Assembly (NCBI GenBank): GCA_034336665.1
Contig: CM067566.1
Location: forward strand, 26,132,330-26,196,329
Source: Luscinia megarhynchos
Taxonomy: Eukaryota; Chordata; Aves; Passeriformes; Turdidae
DNA: 64,000 bases
Reading direction: 5' to 3'
The notes beneath the pieces were generated by a model that saw nothing but the letters and a program-made list of their open reading frames with translations, did not search any database and had not been told where the DNA came from. Made by a program: the position numbers and the translations under genes. Position 1 is the stretch's first letter, and each line of letters starts with the position of its first letter. Positions 27,001 to 40,400 of the stretch are shown here, piece by piece.

Positions 27001-29944
27001 CCAATGTCTCAGCTTGGCACATCAAGCCTTTTGCCTCCTACTTTGGTCCTCACCTTTTTGAGCACATTCAAAGTAGCAACCCAGCTACCAGACACTGCAT
27101 AACCTCATCACACAGCTGTCAGGAGAAAAGTGTTCCCCCTTGCCAGGCGAGTTTTATATTGGTCTTTAGGAGACATATTCATAAACACAAGTCTGCAGAA
27201 AAACTAACTTTGATGTAAAATTCTTAGAGAAATATTGGTGCACTTGAACTTTTTATTCCAAAAAAAATTGTGACACCTTAAACCCTGAATGAGTACTCCA
27301 GTCAGGAGTTTTGTAAATATTGTTTAGGTGACCTGTGACATGAAGCAGATCAGAGGATTACTGGGAGAGGCGTATCCTTTGAAGTGTTCAACTGTGAAAT
27401 ATGGCATTTTTATTTTTATTTCTACCACATCATTACTGCTAATAGATTATATTTCAGCTATTTTTACAATATATTTATAAGTCGGGAATTTGAGGGTTTT
27501 TTTCTGATGAAATGGTGCTAGCTTTAAAACCATGAACCTGACAGTCTGAAATATCAGCATGTGCTCCCTGCAATGTGACTGTTTGCATCCTGCAAACTTT
27601 GCTCAGGCAAGAGCACAAAAAAGGAAATTAGTACTAGATCCTGCCTCATCTCTTCCAGCCATGGGTAGACTTTACAGGGCACATACCTTCAGGGAAATAC
27701 ATGAAGGGCATATGTGAACCACATAACTGAGTGTGTCTCCTGGGTTCACACTAGAAAATTAACACAAGGGCTGTATCTGAAACACCTCCACTGATAGCCT
27801 CTAAACTGTCTACCATTTTAATTTCAGCATCCCCATATCACAGGCAAGTAAGAACTCTGAAAAAAATTCTTCATACAAAAACTAATGGTTTAGACTTGTT
27901 TTTTCTCCTTTTACAAACTTTCCCAGATAACCTTGGGTCCTTGTACACTCTTCAGTCTATTCACTTCCCATTGCTTCATTTTTTTAACCTGTCTATTAAT
28001 TTATAGAACCGAACATAATAAAGAGAAGAATAACTTCATTTTTAAGTGTCAATCTCAACTTATGCAGAATAAAACCCTCAAAAATGCTAATAATAAATTA
28101 ATTTATTGGACAACTTCTGTCCAGGCTTAAAACATAGCTATTCTCCTACTTGCAAAAGACCTAATCAGATGTCATTTTTACTGGGTACAAGCCAAAGAGA
28201 GAGTTATATACTCTTTCCTGCATTCGAGTATGGTGAATTTCTGTAACTTGTTTTCTAAATGCATAAGATTATCACAGTATGTCCACATTTTCAAGCAGAA
28301 TAAAGTGAAGAGGACTATGAACAGGCTCCTCCCTCCTTCCACCACACTGTGAGGGAGGCCCATCAGCACACTGCTAATGATCCAGGTTTCTGATGGCTAC
28401 TGTCCTATCAGGAGAAGCAAGAATTGATCTGCAGTACCATTAAAAACTGGGGTGAATTCCTACATGGGTCATTGCTACCTCCTGCAACCCCTGGCCACTG
28501 CCCTCCCTTGTATCCCAGAAGTTTCCTGCCTGTGCTTAGAGGTCTCAGCACCCATCTCCTGCCTTTCTACTTCTCTCTTCAGTACTTCACTCTTTGTTCC
28601 AGTAGAAAAGTAAGTTTCATAAATATACTTACTTTCCTAAACTAGGTATGCTGTCAGCCACACCAGTTTCTTTGTTGTAATTGTTTTCAGTAAGTTACAT
28701 GTGAATGTGTAACTCAGCTGCTTCCTGAAATTCTTCCAGAAACCTTGGATGAACACTCTCCACTCCTAATGACTTAAGGAAATTAAGCTCCCCTCCCTGG
28801 TTTATCTTTTTTTTTTCTTTTTAAATAAATACCTGTCTCTGCTGGCAGTTAACCTCCATCACCTGCACTGACATGATCATATAGAAAAACTGTACTAATT
28901 TCAGAGACAAGAGGATGAATACAAAACAGGTATTAAAAACTGCTTCGATCAACAGTTTCATTGAAGTTGAATTTTTATGCTTATTAAGATTCCAAATTGA
29001 GATCATGTTTTTTTAAAAGGGCTATACTTACATAATAACCCCCATTACTGTTCATTCGGTGCTGAATTTTCAAAGAACATCAAAGTACTAAACTGGCAGA
29101 AATCACTGGCTGAATCCTAGGGATCTACGTTTTTTGAAGTATTCCTCTTTTGGCAGCTGCAGCTTCTTCTGCAGGTGCAGGGAGAACATTTGATTTAAGT
29201 CACTTTATTCATGTAGCTCAGTTCAAAGGCTAGTTCACTTGAAGCTGAGAAAATCCTTGCTTGTTAGATACAGAGAACCAATTTCCAATTTATGGATAGA
29301 AACCAGATAGCAACGGATGAGGTCTAGTCAAAGGAAGCTTTTAGGATAGTATGATCTATCAGTTCTATTATTAACTAGAAAAATTTGCATTTAAATTTAT
29401 CAAAATGCCTTTGAACTCAGTTTTTTAAAGCCTTCAGCACATTTAAAGAAGCTTTATATAACTCATTAAAAAAAAAACTGTTTGCATTTTTAAAAATTTA
29501 ATTTCACATTTCATCTGGGCAGAGATTAATACAATTTATGAGGAAAAAATAATCTATCCAAAAAATGCTAACAGAGGCTATGGTATGTATTTTCTTAATA
29601 ATTGTGGCTGCTTAAGACATAATTTTCTGGGGAAAGAAGGAAGTCTAACTATTGTGTTGAAGCATGACTCCCTTGTGGAGCAGCATAGCAAGCAGCTATT
29701 CAGAAAGAATAAAGTATGAAAAAAATACTGCAAGGACTTCAGCGAGCACATTGCCAGCACTGTGGTATTACTTTATAGCAGCCCCATATCTGAAGTGATG
29801 TTCCTGAGGGGCAATATAAACATGCCATACTGAGGCACTATAAAACTCCAAGACAACTGGAATACTTGCCCCAAGGGAAAATTGCTAAATGCTTCCCCTC
29901 TTGCTGTATTTACTGGATGTATGTGTTAAAAATGCAGTATTTTA
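24031..29944. other. non-genic stretch, no supported feature
   Basis: Almost 6 kb without a supported exon, RNA or recognised repeat. The longest open frame (123 codons at 24,736-25,107) is rich in pyrimidine-encoded residues, has no motif, and is paralleled by a frame in another register. Short A and T runs are the only low-complexity sequence. Confidence 0.5.
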
Positions 29945-30287
29945 CAGAATCATAGAATGGTTTGGATTACAAGGGACCTTAAAGATCATCTAGTTCCACA
30001 CCCTTGCCATGGGCAGGGACACTTTCCACTAGACAAGGTTACTCAGAGTCCCATCCAACCTGGCCTTGAGCACAACCAAGATGGGGTATCCACAACTTCT
30101 CTGGGCAACCTGTTCCTTATAATTTTTCCTAGTATCTAATCTAAATCAATCCTCTTCCAGTTTAAACCCATTCCCCCTCATTAAATCACTACATGCCCTT
30201 CTAAAAAGTCCCTTGCCAGCTCTCTTGTAGTACTAGAAGGCTGATATTGGTGGTCTCCAACGCCTCTCTTCTCCAGGCTGAAGCCCT
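29945..30287 (-). mobile_element. CR1 LINE, 3'-end fragment (minus strand)
   Basis: This is the best-preserved CR1 copy in the window. On the plus strand it reads 'cagaatcatagaatggtttg', 'gggaccttaaagatcatcta', 'gccatgggcagggacacttt', 'ccatccaacctggccttgag', 'atccacaacttctctgggca', 'actacatgcccttctaaaaa' and 'tctcttctccaggctgaagc', the reverse complement of the CR1 tail. It is about 340 bp, 5'-truncated at the right edge. Confidence 0.96.
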
Positions 30288-31149
30288 TGTTGTTGAAAGA
30301 CAAAATGCAATTCGTATCTAGACCTCTGTGTTCCACAAAGCATAAAACAGGACCTTCAGCAGCACAAGATAACTCCCTGAGACAACTCTCAGGGGGCCAG
30401 GGGAGCTCCTCTTGACATGACTTCCCGTCAGGAAGAGGAGAGAATGATGTAAGGGAGGTAGATTAGATTAAAATGAATAAAGGAGAGTATATACAGATAT
30501 AATTAATGCCCAAGAGAAAAATGCTGTGGGGATGGGGAGGAAAAAGGGAAGTGGGGATTAGCACCCATCCAACAACATAACTGATAGGATGCATTTCTGC
30601 TATTATGAGCAGATAAAAGCAGGACAATGGTAGCACCAGCTATGTGCTGAAGGGCACTAGAGGGGCTGCCACAACTTCTTCTATCTCCAAGAGGAGTGCC
30701 TGCTATTTTATTTGACCAACAATTCAACAACCAGGGTAAAGACTGAACAGACAGAGCAGGAGGATGCAGTGGTGAAAGGTATGGAATTCATGAATTTGGC
30801 TGATTAAGTGCCAATCATGTGGAACAGAGTTCACAAAACAAATGGTTGTCTAGGCTGCCCAGCAGGCAGGATGACAGCAGGAGTCCTCAACCCTCCCAGC
30901 ACCCTCTGGCACTGCAAACCAACTCCCTCAGCCATGCTGGTACAAGCTGATAGACAAGCTGCACTGTGAACTAGACCAGGGAATTAATCCAAGTTAGAGC
31001 CAACAACAGCCTGTAAAAAAAATGCTGTAAACTACTGTAAGTCCTTGCTTTTTTACAGGGTTACAGTTTTTCATTACTTGTCCTTAGAGTAATGGCTAGA
31101 AAACAATCTCCTTTCTGTTGAATTGTCCTGCATAAGGAAATAGCTTTTT

Positions 31150-31310
31150 GCAGGTATTTAAGAAAACAGAGGAAGCATTTTGCATAATTATGTTAATATT
31201 TATAATAATTATTAAATCATTATGGTTATTTCATGATGACCTTTTGCTTTTTCTATGCTGGCTTTTACAAACAATGGCACTTGCTCATGGTGCAGCATTT
31301 GTGTGGATAA
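31150..31310. promoter_or_regulatory. candidate conserved noncoding element
   Basis: The core 'ttttgcataattatgttaat' (31,179-31,198) combines an octamer-like and a homeodomain-like motif. It is followed by ATTATTAAATCATTA-type words and a non-repetitive 'ggtgcagcatttgtgtgg' flank. No open frame spans it. Inferred from texture only. Confidence 0.22.
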
Positions 31311-34079
31311 ACTGAGCAACCTTATTCGAACAAAACAACACTTGAACTCATAAATAAGAACATATGCTATAAAGCTTCATGCACAATTTGAGGTATAGGG
31401 GAAAAAATCTGCCTTGTCCATTCTAAACCATGTAAAAACTTGTATTCAAGACTATCTTTAGAAAAAATCTACTGTTTCTTATGAAGTGCAGAAGATGCCA
31501 AAATCACACAAGAAAATGAGCCATTTTGTTCCATTTCCCCTTGGAAGAGAGAAAACAGAAGCAAGACACTGCTTGTAGAGAATGCAAATTGATTGTGAGA
31601 AGGAAGTTATGAAATGAGCTAGTGGATAAGGCTGTGTTTGGAGGCATATCTTCTTCTTCCCATCTATTCCCATGCAAAAATCCAGATAACCATGACTTGT
31701 AGGCCAGCAACATTCCCTTCTCACTTCTGGGCTAATAAGTACCTTCCTCTTTGATAAACAGGTTTGGGAACACAGCCAGTATTCACCGTGTGCACCTCTC
31801 CACTTTAATCACCAGCACTTGCCCTGCGCTCCATCCAACCCACAGGAGGTGAGGGAAAGCACACACTCCAGGGCTCAGCTTCTTCTTTTAGATAAATCTG
31901 AACTTCAGAGACCCTCAGTGATACATGGTGCCCTCCCCAGGGTCTTGTGGCTTTATGCTATGTCCAGAAACCCGAGCTGAGATCCCCTCTGGGTCCATCT
32001 GCACAATATCAGAGAAGCAATTTCTACCTGAGCTGCGACTGCAAGGGAGCACTTTGCCCACGGTGACTGAAAATTGCCTTCACTGATAATCTTTTCAAAG
32101 CAGCTGGTGAATTGTGTTCAAAGAAGCTACTCCATCAGCTGGACCATAAAGCAACTCGAAGAAATCACATGAACTTGACTCTCAGGGGTGAGGAGCACCA
32201 ATCTAACCAGTTCTCACTCCTGGGAAGTAGAGACAAACAGCTTTGGAGATTCTGCCACCATCAAAAAATAACCTCGGGCACTTGATATGAACAATGAACC
32301 ACTAATAATACCAAGGCTCCTCTGCTACTGAAATGCATAAAGCATAAGTGAAAGCCTTTGCTCAAAAGAGCCACTTAATTTCCTCAGCCACTGCTACACC
32401 TAATATACAGTATTTGATACATGCTGGAAAAAATGCACCCAGTGGAGGTAGGAGCACTGACCACAGGCATAAGCCAGCATGATTATTTCCACCCTTCAAC
32501 AGGAGCTCTGTTTTTACTAACCCAGACACAAAAACACAAAGGCTGACACATCATACAATGTGATGCATAAATATTTTCTATCCTGTCAAGGGAATCATTT
32601 AGCATGGAACAAAACTGGAAAACAGACAACATTTTAGCATAATGATATCAAATTACTTCAGTTTCCTTTTTATACCTAAAAAACCCCCAAACAACCTATT
32701 TTAAAAATTAAACTAAATGCAATTAAACATACTTATATTGCATTTCAGTAGCTTGTGTTTTTTCTTGCTGCAAAGATAAAATTCAGCCTCACACAGAAAA
32801 AAAGGTGCACTATTATTAAGGTTTCCAGTAAGATTAATATATCTGCTAAACAAAAGCAAGTAAAAGAATTTTCAGACACACAACTGAAGGACTTTCAGTT
32901 AGTATTTCTGCCAACTCTCAATTCAGACTGCAATTAGAAAATTGCATTTAACAATCTAATAATCTAACAATGCTTTTCCCATTCTATGACTATTCTTTCT
33001 CTGCCATTCAGAAGGATCTAGACAGAATTTAGCCTCATTTAATGCAGAAAATATTATACTTTTCTAAGCTTTTTCAGAGAGAATGATGAAGATGTTTGCC
33101 TTAAAATTAAGCTTAAAAATCAGGGTTTGTTTTTTTTTTTCCCCACACCTTTTTATCCTGAATTCATATGTTTTCTGGGATATTTTTAATTTTAGGGTAT
33201 TTTTCTTCCCTTTATTTATAAAGCTATTTTTAAGCCCACAGGATTACTCAGTTATAATGTAATGACATAAAAGGGTTAAATACAGCCTTTTGATTTTTCT
33301 TCATTTCATGTTTTTCTCTGAATACTAACAGAATAATGATGCATACTATCTTGTATTTCTTTTTTTCTCCTTATTGTGAAACAATACAATACAATACAGT
33401 ACCATTTACCTGAATTCCTAATTTTAGGTTACTGAACCCTCTAATCCAAGTATGTTTTCATGGTTCCTGATATAGAACTTTTTTATTGTTACTATCATCT
33501 ACACCACATCTTTCCAAACATCTACATTATACATATAATTGTCATGATCATAAGACTTTCAAAACAAAGATCAAAATGCTTTTTTTACTTCATAGATGAG
33601 GCAGTGTTTGCTTAATGATGACACTCATGCTCCAAAATCTTACACAGCCTCTCATCACTCACACTGGTGTGGGCACAGGGTGGCAATGCCAAGATGTTTT
33701 CACCAGGGTTAGGTGAAAGGTAACTTTGATGCAACAAACAGTTCAGCTTTTCTTGTGGGGCTCTTATCTCTGTTTTTCTTGAGGGGTTGACTGGAGATAG
33801 AATCAGTACTTCAGGCTATCATTGGTCTGTACCACACCAGTTTTTATGTTGTAATCTCTTCTGGTTTGGCAAGCAAACACAACAGTTTATTAAGGGCATG
33901 ACCTAGAGCATGCTGATGTAAGTGAAGAATTCATATTGACTTCAATGATCTTTGGGCTGATGCCTAAGTAAACCCAAAGACACAAGCCCTGTTTAGTTAA
34001 AAATAGCAATGCTCTTGAGACTTTCTAATGCATTTAGGGGTGAGAACCATTCAAATCAAAAGATAAATTTTCAGCTCAG

Positions 34080-34325
34080 TGTTAAGGACCCTGTGGACAG
34101 CTGCCATTAGTAACTATAGATGCTCTTCAACAAACATTTAATTTGCACAACCTGCACAGCTTAGACACTTGACTGCATGACTTGCATGCAAAACCAATGG
34201 GAAATCAGATTTGCCACAGATTTAAACAACAGCATTAAGAGCTTGCACAATTCCACTCAATTGTTTGCAAAGTGACCTTTTGTCAATGGTGTGCCTTGCA
34301 AAGATTGTGAAGTCCATCTAATCAC
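34080..34325. promoter_or_regulatory. candidate conserved noncoding element
   Basis: A repeat-free, complex stretch with 'gccattagtaactatag', 'catttaatttgcacaac', 'actcaattgtttgcaaag' and 'gtgaccttttgtcaatgg', the last containing a nuclear-receptor-like half site and a SOX-like core. There is no coding frame. The suggestion rests on appearance and is unverified. Confidence 0.22.
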
Positions 34326-37010
34326 TTAATATAAAAAAGTTGTTGCAAACAAAATAAAACAGCAATTAAAATTAAGTTCCACGAAAATTAAGAAGAACAT
34401 GCAGTTCATTCATCTCTGATAAGTTAAAAGGATAGAAAATCTTATTAAGTGATGTCTTCGGAAAGTTCCAGTCATAAAAAAAATCCCAGAACTTTTTCAT
34501 GTTTGCTTTCCACTTATTTAAATGCTTTTCTACATAAAGAAAAACTTATATGTCATACCAGAGATGCCTGCATCTTATAAACTTAAACATAATTTCTCCA
34601 CTTCCCAAAGTCTTTCACTATGAAATCTTTTCCAATTCAATAAAAATCCATCAAAAATCAAGCAGAAAGTAACACAAATTTTCTGGTGAATAAAATATAA
34701 AAATAGATTAACACCTACATCCCTAACAATAGCAACTTATTTATTGGTGCTATATGCCAATTAAAATCAATTAGAATTATTAGCTCATTTACATTTTTAT
34801 TTGTTATTTTTTCATATCAGTTCATATCACTCATACTCTATGCCTAAATTCTCTTTAAAATGAAAAGGCAAATTTTTAAGGTTAGGGAGATAAGATAAGA
34901 GTATTTCATTAAATAGTAGTTTAGGAAAATAAAAAAGATACTCTGTTAAAGCCGAGAATATTCTGCAGATGTTTTTATTTTGGCTACATCCTGACATAAT
35001 GAGTCTAAGAGAGAGATATTCAGGCAGTGTCTATAGATGCAGCAGCTCCCAAAGCACGGTTTTCCTGTGAATTAGCCTTACAGCAGAAGCTGGTACCAAA
35101 ACAGGACCCACCAAGGCATGAGTGTGGAATCAGACTATCCAGAAAAAAGCTGGGAGTTGGTAATCTGGCAAAACAACTTAAATGCAGCATATATCTTTTA
35201 AACCAAACAAAGTAGTAGGACTAGAATGAAAATCTAGACTAACTACAGACACGGAGAATTCGTTCATGGCAAATTCTTGGTCCAATTTTGCATTGCTGTT
35301 TTTTTCAGCACCTTCTTGTAAGAGCTCTCAAGCAATTTTATATAGTGGATACTGGGATCAAATTCACCCTAGTGCAATCAGTTGTCCTCCAGTTTAACCC
35401 TTATGAAGTCCTTACAACATAAATGGTGCTTATGGGGTGTACAGTCTGTGAGGCCAGTTTGTTGCTGGAAGTTGATACAGAACAAGGTAGCTTAGAAGGT
35501 GCAAGCAACTTTCTCCTCAAAAGCCTGCCTCTGAAAGAAAAGGTGAACTAATAACTGAGAGTATTGCATGTTTCAAAAATAGACCAGGCTTACTATTAAA
35601 GAAAGTTATTAAATCAAATAGACCATTGTCAAAACAGTCAAAAGACCAAAATTACCATCAGAATAAATCCTGCAACTGCTGAGAAAAAAGCAAATAAATG
35701 TACTTTATGCCACTATTTACTATCCATAAAGAAATCCCTACATTAAGAAAGGGAAGTTAAAAATGTGGGGGGGTTAGGGGGAGGGAGGGGGTTATTTCTC
35801 TGAGATTAACTCTGTGTCAGCTCTGGGGCCTTGAAAGACTGCCAGCTGTCCAGGCATACATATTTTACCACTGAAGTATGCTTTTGTTTCAGAATGGTTG
35901 AGCCCCCCCAAAATGATGTAATCCCCAGCGGAAGACTGACAAGCTTTGAGATATTCCAAAACACAGATGACAGACGAAATAGCAAGTAATCAGTGTAACT
36001 ATATTGAATATTATCTTGTGAGAATCCGACAACACAAACCTAATGCACCAGATAACAGCATTGCTGTGAGCAAACCTGGAGTAGAACATCACAAAGATTT
36101 CTGCAAAGAAGAAATCATTCAAGAAGGACAATTATCTACATGGGTGGAGGGAAGAAAGACGGAGGGGAACATATGCCTTTCATAATTAGGGGCCTGATTA
36201 TACTGTAGCCGAAAGGGATTTTTTACATTTTAAATTTGATTACATTTCAGAGTGAAGCACACTAATTGGTACTTCTGCAGTCTGTTTGAAGAGAACTTCA
36301 TCTACTTAGGGAGGGGGAAAAAATAACAAAAATCAATGACCTTCATACCATCTATGCTTAATATCTAGTTTTTTGCCTGAAGTATTCATGGTTTCCCTTC
36401 AATTGCTGAAGCTATCTCTGGGAATAAGTGCTTTATGACTCATTGCAGTTTATCTCCAGAAAACCAGGGAAGAGATACTAGCAAAATATACTAGAATCAA
36501 ATAGATATTAAATCCAACAATCCCAGCTGCTAGAAGGAAAAACAAATCAAACCAGTCCATCCACTGCTATAAATAAGAGACTGGAAGAAATTATTTGCAC
36601 AGGCAATACCCAAGATGGCACCTTAAATTCAGGGGCACCAAGAGAGTTAATTAAGGAAGGTACATGTGCATTGGAAAATGCAGAAAGCCTCGCTCACTAC
36701 AAAATCAAAGGCATGATCCACTTCCAGTTCCTCTCTATCTGCCAGAAACACTGTGTTGAGGGAGAAGATGGTAAATTGGCATGACATATAAGAGCAAAAG
36801 TAACAAAGAATGTCTCATAAAACTTGTAAATGAGTATATATTACCATGTATACATATTCTTCTTTCTCAAATGCATGCCAGAAAAATGGATATTTCCTGT
36901 ATAAGCCAAAGAACTGAGAAGGAACCATTATAAACATAACTTAGGGGCCATGAACTCAAAGTAAAATGTCTAGACCTTTGGACACAGACAGTGTTGGTGA
37001 AAGGAGATGC

Positions 37011-37043
37011 ACTTCCAATATAAGATGAACTTCCAATATAAGA
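37011..37043. repeat. 18-bp direct tandem duplication
   Basis: The word 'acttccaatataagatga' (37,011-37,028) is followed at once by 'acttccaatataaga' (37,029-37,043). It is a local tandem duplication with no sign of function. Confidence 0.85.
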
Positions 37044-37388
37044 ATATTTCTGAAGAAAAAGGCTTTTACAGGATGTAAAGGAAAGAAAAAGGGGCACAAA
37101 TTAATAATTATGAACAAAGCAACACCCAAACATGCAACCTGACGAAAGCCCCCAGGAACAGACTGGGCACTCAATGTCACCATCCTGCTATGGCTCCTGA
37201 CAGACAAACCATAAACCAGGCAGGGATGCCTGCTCTCTAAGTACAAAACCAACTTGGTGAAGAATGGTTCCCACAGCTCTTCCTTGGAAATGGAGGGACA
37301 GTTACTTTCTAAAGCTGGTTCAAGACATCTAACCATAAAAATGTTAAAGAAAAAAGTTATAAATAGAGCTATTTTTAAAAAAGCATCC

Positions 37389-37462
37389 CTTTATTTTATT
37401 TTATTTTATTTTATTTTATTTTATTTTATTTTATTTTATTTTATTTTATTTTATTTTATTTT
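37389..37462. repeat. (TTTTA)n pentanucleotide microsatellite
   Basis: Roughly fourteen uninterrupted copies of TTTTA (or ATTTT), followed by a short T-rich tail. The tract is pure, so it is likely length-variable between individuals. An open frame reading through it encodes a Phe-Ile-Leu-Phe-Tyr repeat and is not a gene. Confidence 0.98.
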
Positions 37463-40400
37463 TCCTTTTTAAAAATTAATTTCATAACCAGATGTGGATG
37501 GAACTGTCCTAAGTAGCTTATTCTGCAGAACATGAGTGGGATAGTAAGAACATGGCATTTTCACCTGTGGATAGCAACTGGTCACTGAAGTCTCCTTACA
37601 ATAAATGCCTGACCTGAAATTAGGAATAACAAAGAGTAAGAAGATACTTCACCTACATGAATGCAGCAAAGGTACAAGATAGCCTGCAGGTGGAAGTCTG
37701 GGGAAATCAATGGAAAACTTTAGGAGAAAGTAAACAAAAAAGCAAATGTAGTAAGAAGCTAAGGGCTGGATACATGTAAGTGATGGAGAGACAGAGGCAG
37801 CTGGCTGGAAATGGGGCAGATGTAAAAACAGATGGACAGGTAGGAATATGAGATGGATGGTGGAGGAAAAGAGCTGTGGCATGAAGACACAGAAGAAGCT
37901 AAAAGAATATAGGCAGAAAATCTCAAAATGAATTAATTATTTGTAAATCTCAGGACTCTGTTGCTGTCAAATACCTGCAAAGCCTAGGTGATATGTTTAC
38001 CTGCTGGTAAACATTTGGTCCGTTTGGAAGACAAGGAAAACAACCTGCTGTTGCATTGATCACTTCACTAGTACAAGCAGCAGAGAGCTACAATGTGCAG
38101 ACAAATTATTTGAACTTGCCAGGAAAATAAGTATCATTCTCTACAGCTGAAATGTTGTTTCATCTTTTAAGTATTTTGTTTGCTTACTTCAGAAATTATG
38201 TTGAAAGCATCAAATGACAGTGAATTTGTGAAGGCAAGTGCTCAAAAGTTAACAAATGCCAGAATTACAGTTCCTCAGCATGAACAACATTAAGATGCAG
38301 AAGCAATCAATTAGTCCCTACTACTTCTTTTGCCATTTCTTCTTAGTGAACAGGATTTTCAGTAATGTGGGCAGAGTATGGAGGTGCAAAAGATGAAGAA
38401 ACTGAAGAATTTGTTTCACTTTCTCAGACTCCAAATTTTCACCTGCTGTTAGGCAAGGCTATGGGAGGCATGGCTTTTTCCCAGATTTAGTTGGGTTTTT
38501 CCTCTTTTGTAGTCTCCAGTCTAATAAAGATAGCACAAGGTATCTCCTTTAAGATAATACAGAGTGCTTTTGCCATTTCTATATATTCTCCAACTGCTCA
38601 ACATTTTAAGAGAAGAAAAGCAGAGTTTTCTCTGGGATCCTGGCATATCTCTGGGAAGACTTCTGGTGGAGACATGCTGATATTCAGTAACAGCCTGGGA
38701 AAGAAGATGCCATCTAGGAACTGCAGCTTGGTGAACCGGCAGCAGCACCTCTCTGTGGCTACAAGACTGTTTTATAACTCTAATTCTACCTCTCTCTCTT
38801 TGGGTTATTTTTTTAAGGTCTTACTGGCTACATCAATACACATGGTATACATAGATCTGTAAAACAAGTATGTGCAGGCAGCACCAGAAACAAAAGCCTG
38901 AAGGAGATTTGAATCAACAAGGAACATTCACACATTATATCCACACATTCCCCACTTTAACACAAATCCAGGCAAGTCAAATTCCTCATTTGTATTGTTT
39001 TTCCCTAGATAAATTTGTCTAATTGGTTGTGACTGGCTGTTGCCACCTCTCATCAAGCAACCACTTCCACAATGTTTATTTTAATGAGTAAAGTGGGAAA
39101 GTAAGAGAGAATAAGACATCGGTACTAAACTAGACTTAGTGATGCATTTGGCTTTTTAAAATTGTGTATGACACAAACATTATTATGATATCTGAGAAAG
39201 AGGAGGGGGGAAAAATCCTTAGGCTATGGTCTGTGAGGTTTCCTGTCATGACAGAACACAGCCCCAGTGTCTGCAAAAGAGAGCAGAAGGGTCACAGAAA
39301 ATGTAACTTGACCTGAACTTTAACCATCAGAGGTGACATTTACTCAACTACAAAATTTAAAACTAAACAAGAGCAAATAGGGAGAAAGGACTATGAGAGT
39401 GCCTTCTCCACGTTGATTTAAAATTGAAGACCATGAAAGATCTGCTTACTAGCTCTTCTTTACTAGACCTTCAGTGCACATGAAGAGATCTGTGAGAAAG
39501 TACTGATTTAATAAGGTAGAGATTTTGAATTTCTGTAATACAGGACAATATTTGGACATTATTGAAAATGCAAATGGTAGTAGCACTACTACATTTCTAA
39601 AGAATGTATTTAATTTTTATGTGGAAAAAAAAGTTGCATTAGGCAAGATTGACAGATCAATGAAAATATTTAATTCTGCTTATCCCCCTTAAGTGAGAAT
39701 TGATTAATACAGAGCACCAAAACAGCTTGATCCAACCCTTAAACTTGACTGTTGCAAACATGAGGAGAACTATATGTTTTCACACCAATTTATACAGAAG
39801 CAGAACTTAACATTTAAGATACTGTGCATATGTCAAAATATGTAAGGCAGTAAATTATCTTGACTAAAATGGGCAGTTAACAGATGTCCAGGGCCAAAAT
39901 CCGTAAGTCTTCAAAATCTTAGGATGAAGACAGGAAAATCAGGGTATGCTGACTGAGTGAACTGCATGGGCAAGTGATGTATTTTAAGCCATAAACCCCT
40001 GAGCTATTTATTAAATTTTAGAAATTATTTTGAATGTGATTTTTATAGTCCTGGTTATTCTGTTGAGATGTTAAGATGACCAACACAGCAATGGTGTTGC
40101 AAAATAGAAGACTGCTTGGTATTGTCCATTATTCAGAAAGATTTCTTTGGTTAAATACTGTAGTATCACAGAACTGTGTAACTCCATTTTATGTGTGAGC
40201 ATGACTCCTCCTTGAAATACTGGATTTCAACATATTGCATTATCATTAAAATATGTGGAGATTGTTAACATGACATAGGTTGACTCTCCAAAATTTGAAG
40301 AACAGCATTCACCTCTGATATAATCTCATGGTTTCAAGTGAATTACCACCACCACCGAGCTGAATAAAATAACTAGAAATATCTAAAGATAGCAATTATT

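Larger units (their letters stand above)
30288..37010. other. non-genic stretch with two candidate noncoding elements
   Basis: No exon or clear mobile element was seen. Two repeat-free sub-regions (31,150-31,310 and 34,080-34,325) are listed separately as possible conserved elements. A short (CAATA)n run lies at about 33,381-33,398 and a G-rich run at about 35,766-35,790. Confidence 0.5.

Noticed and set aside
36956..37336. 126-codon minus-strand open frame
   Set aside because: It crosses the 18-bp tandem duplication and contains mixed hydrophobic low-complexity sequence; no domain and no splice context.
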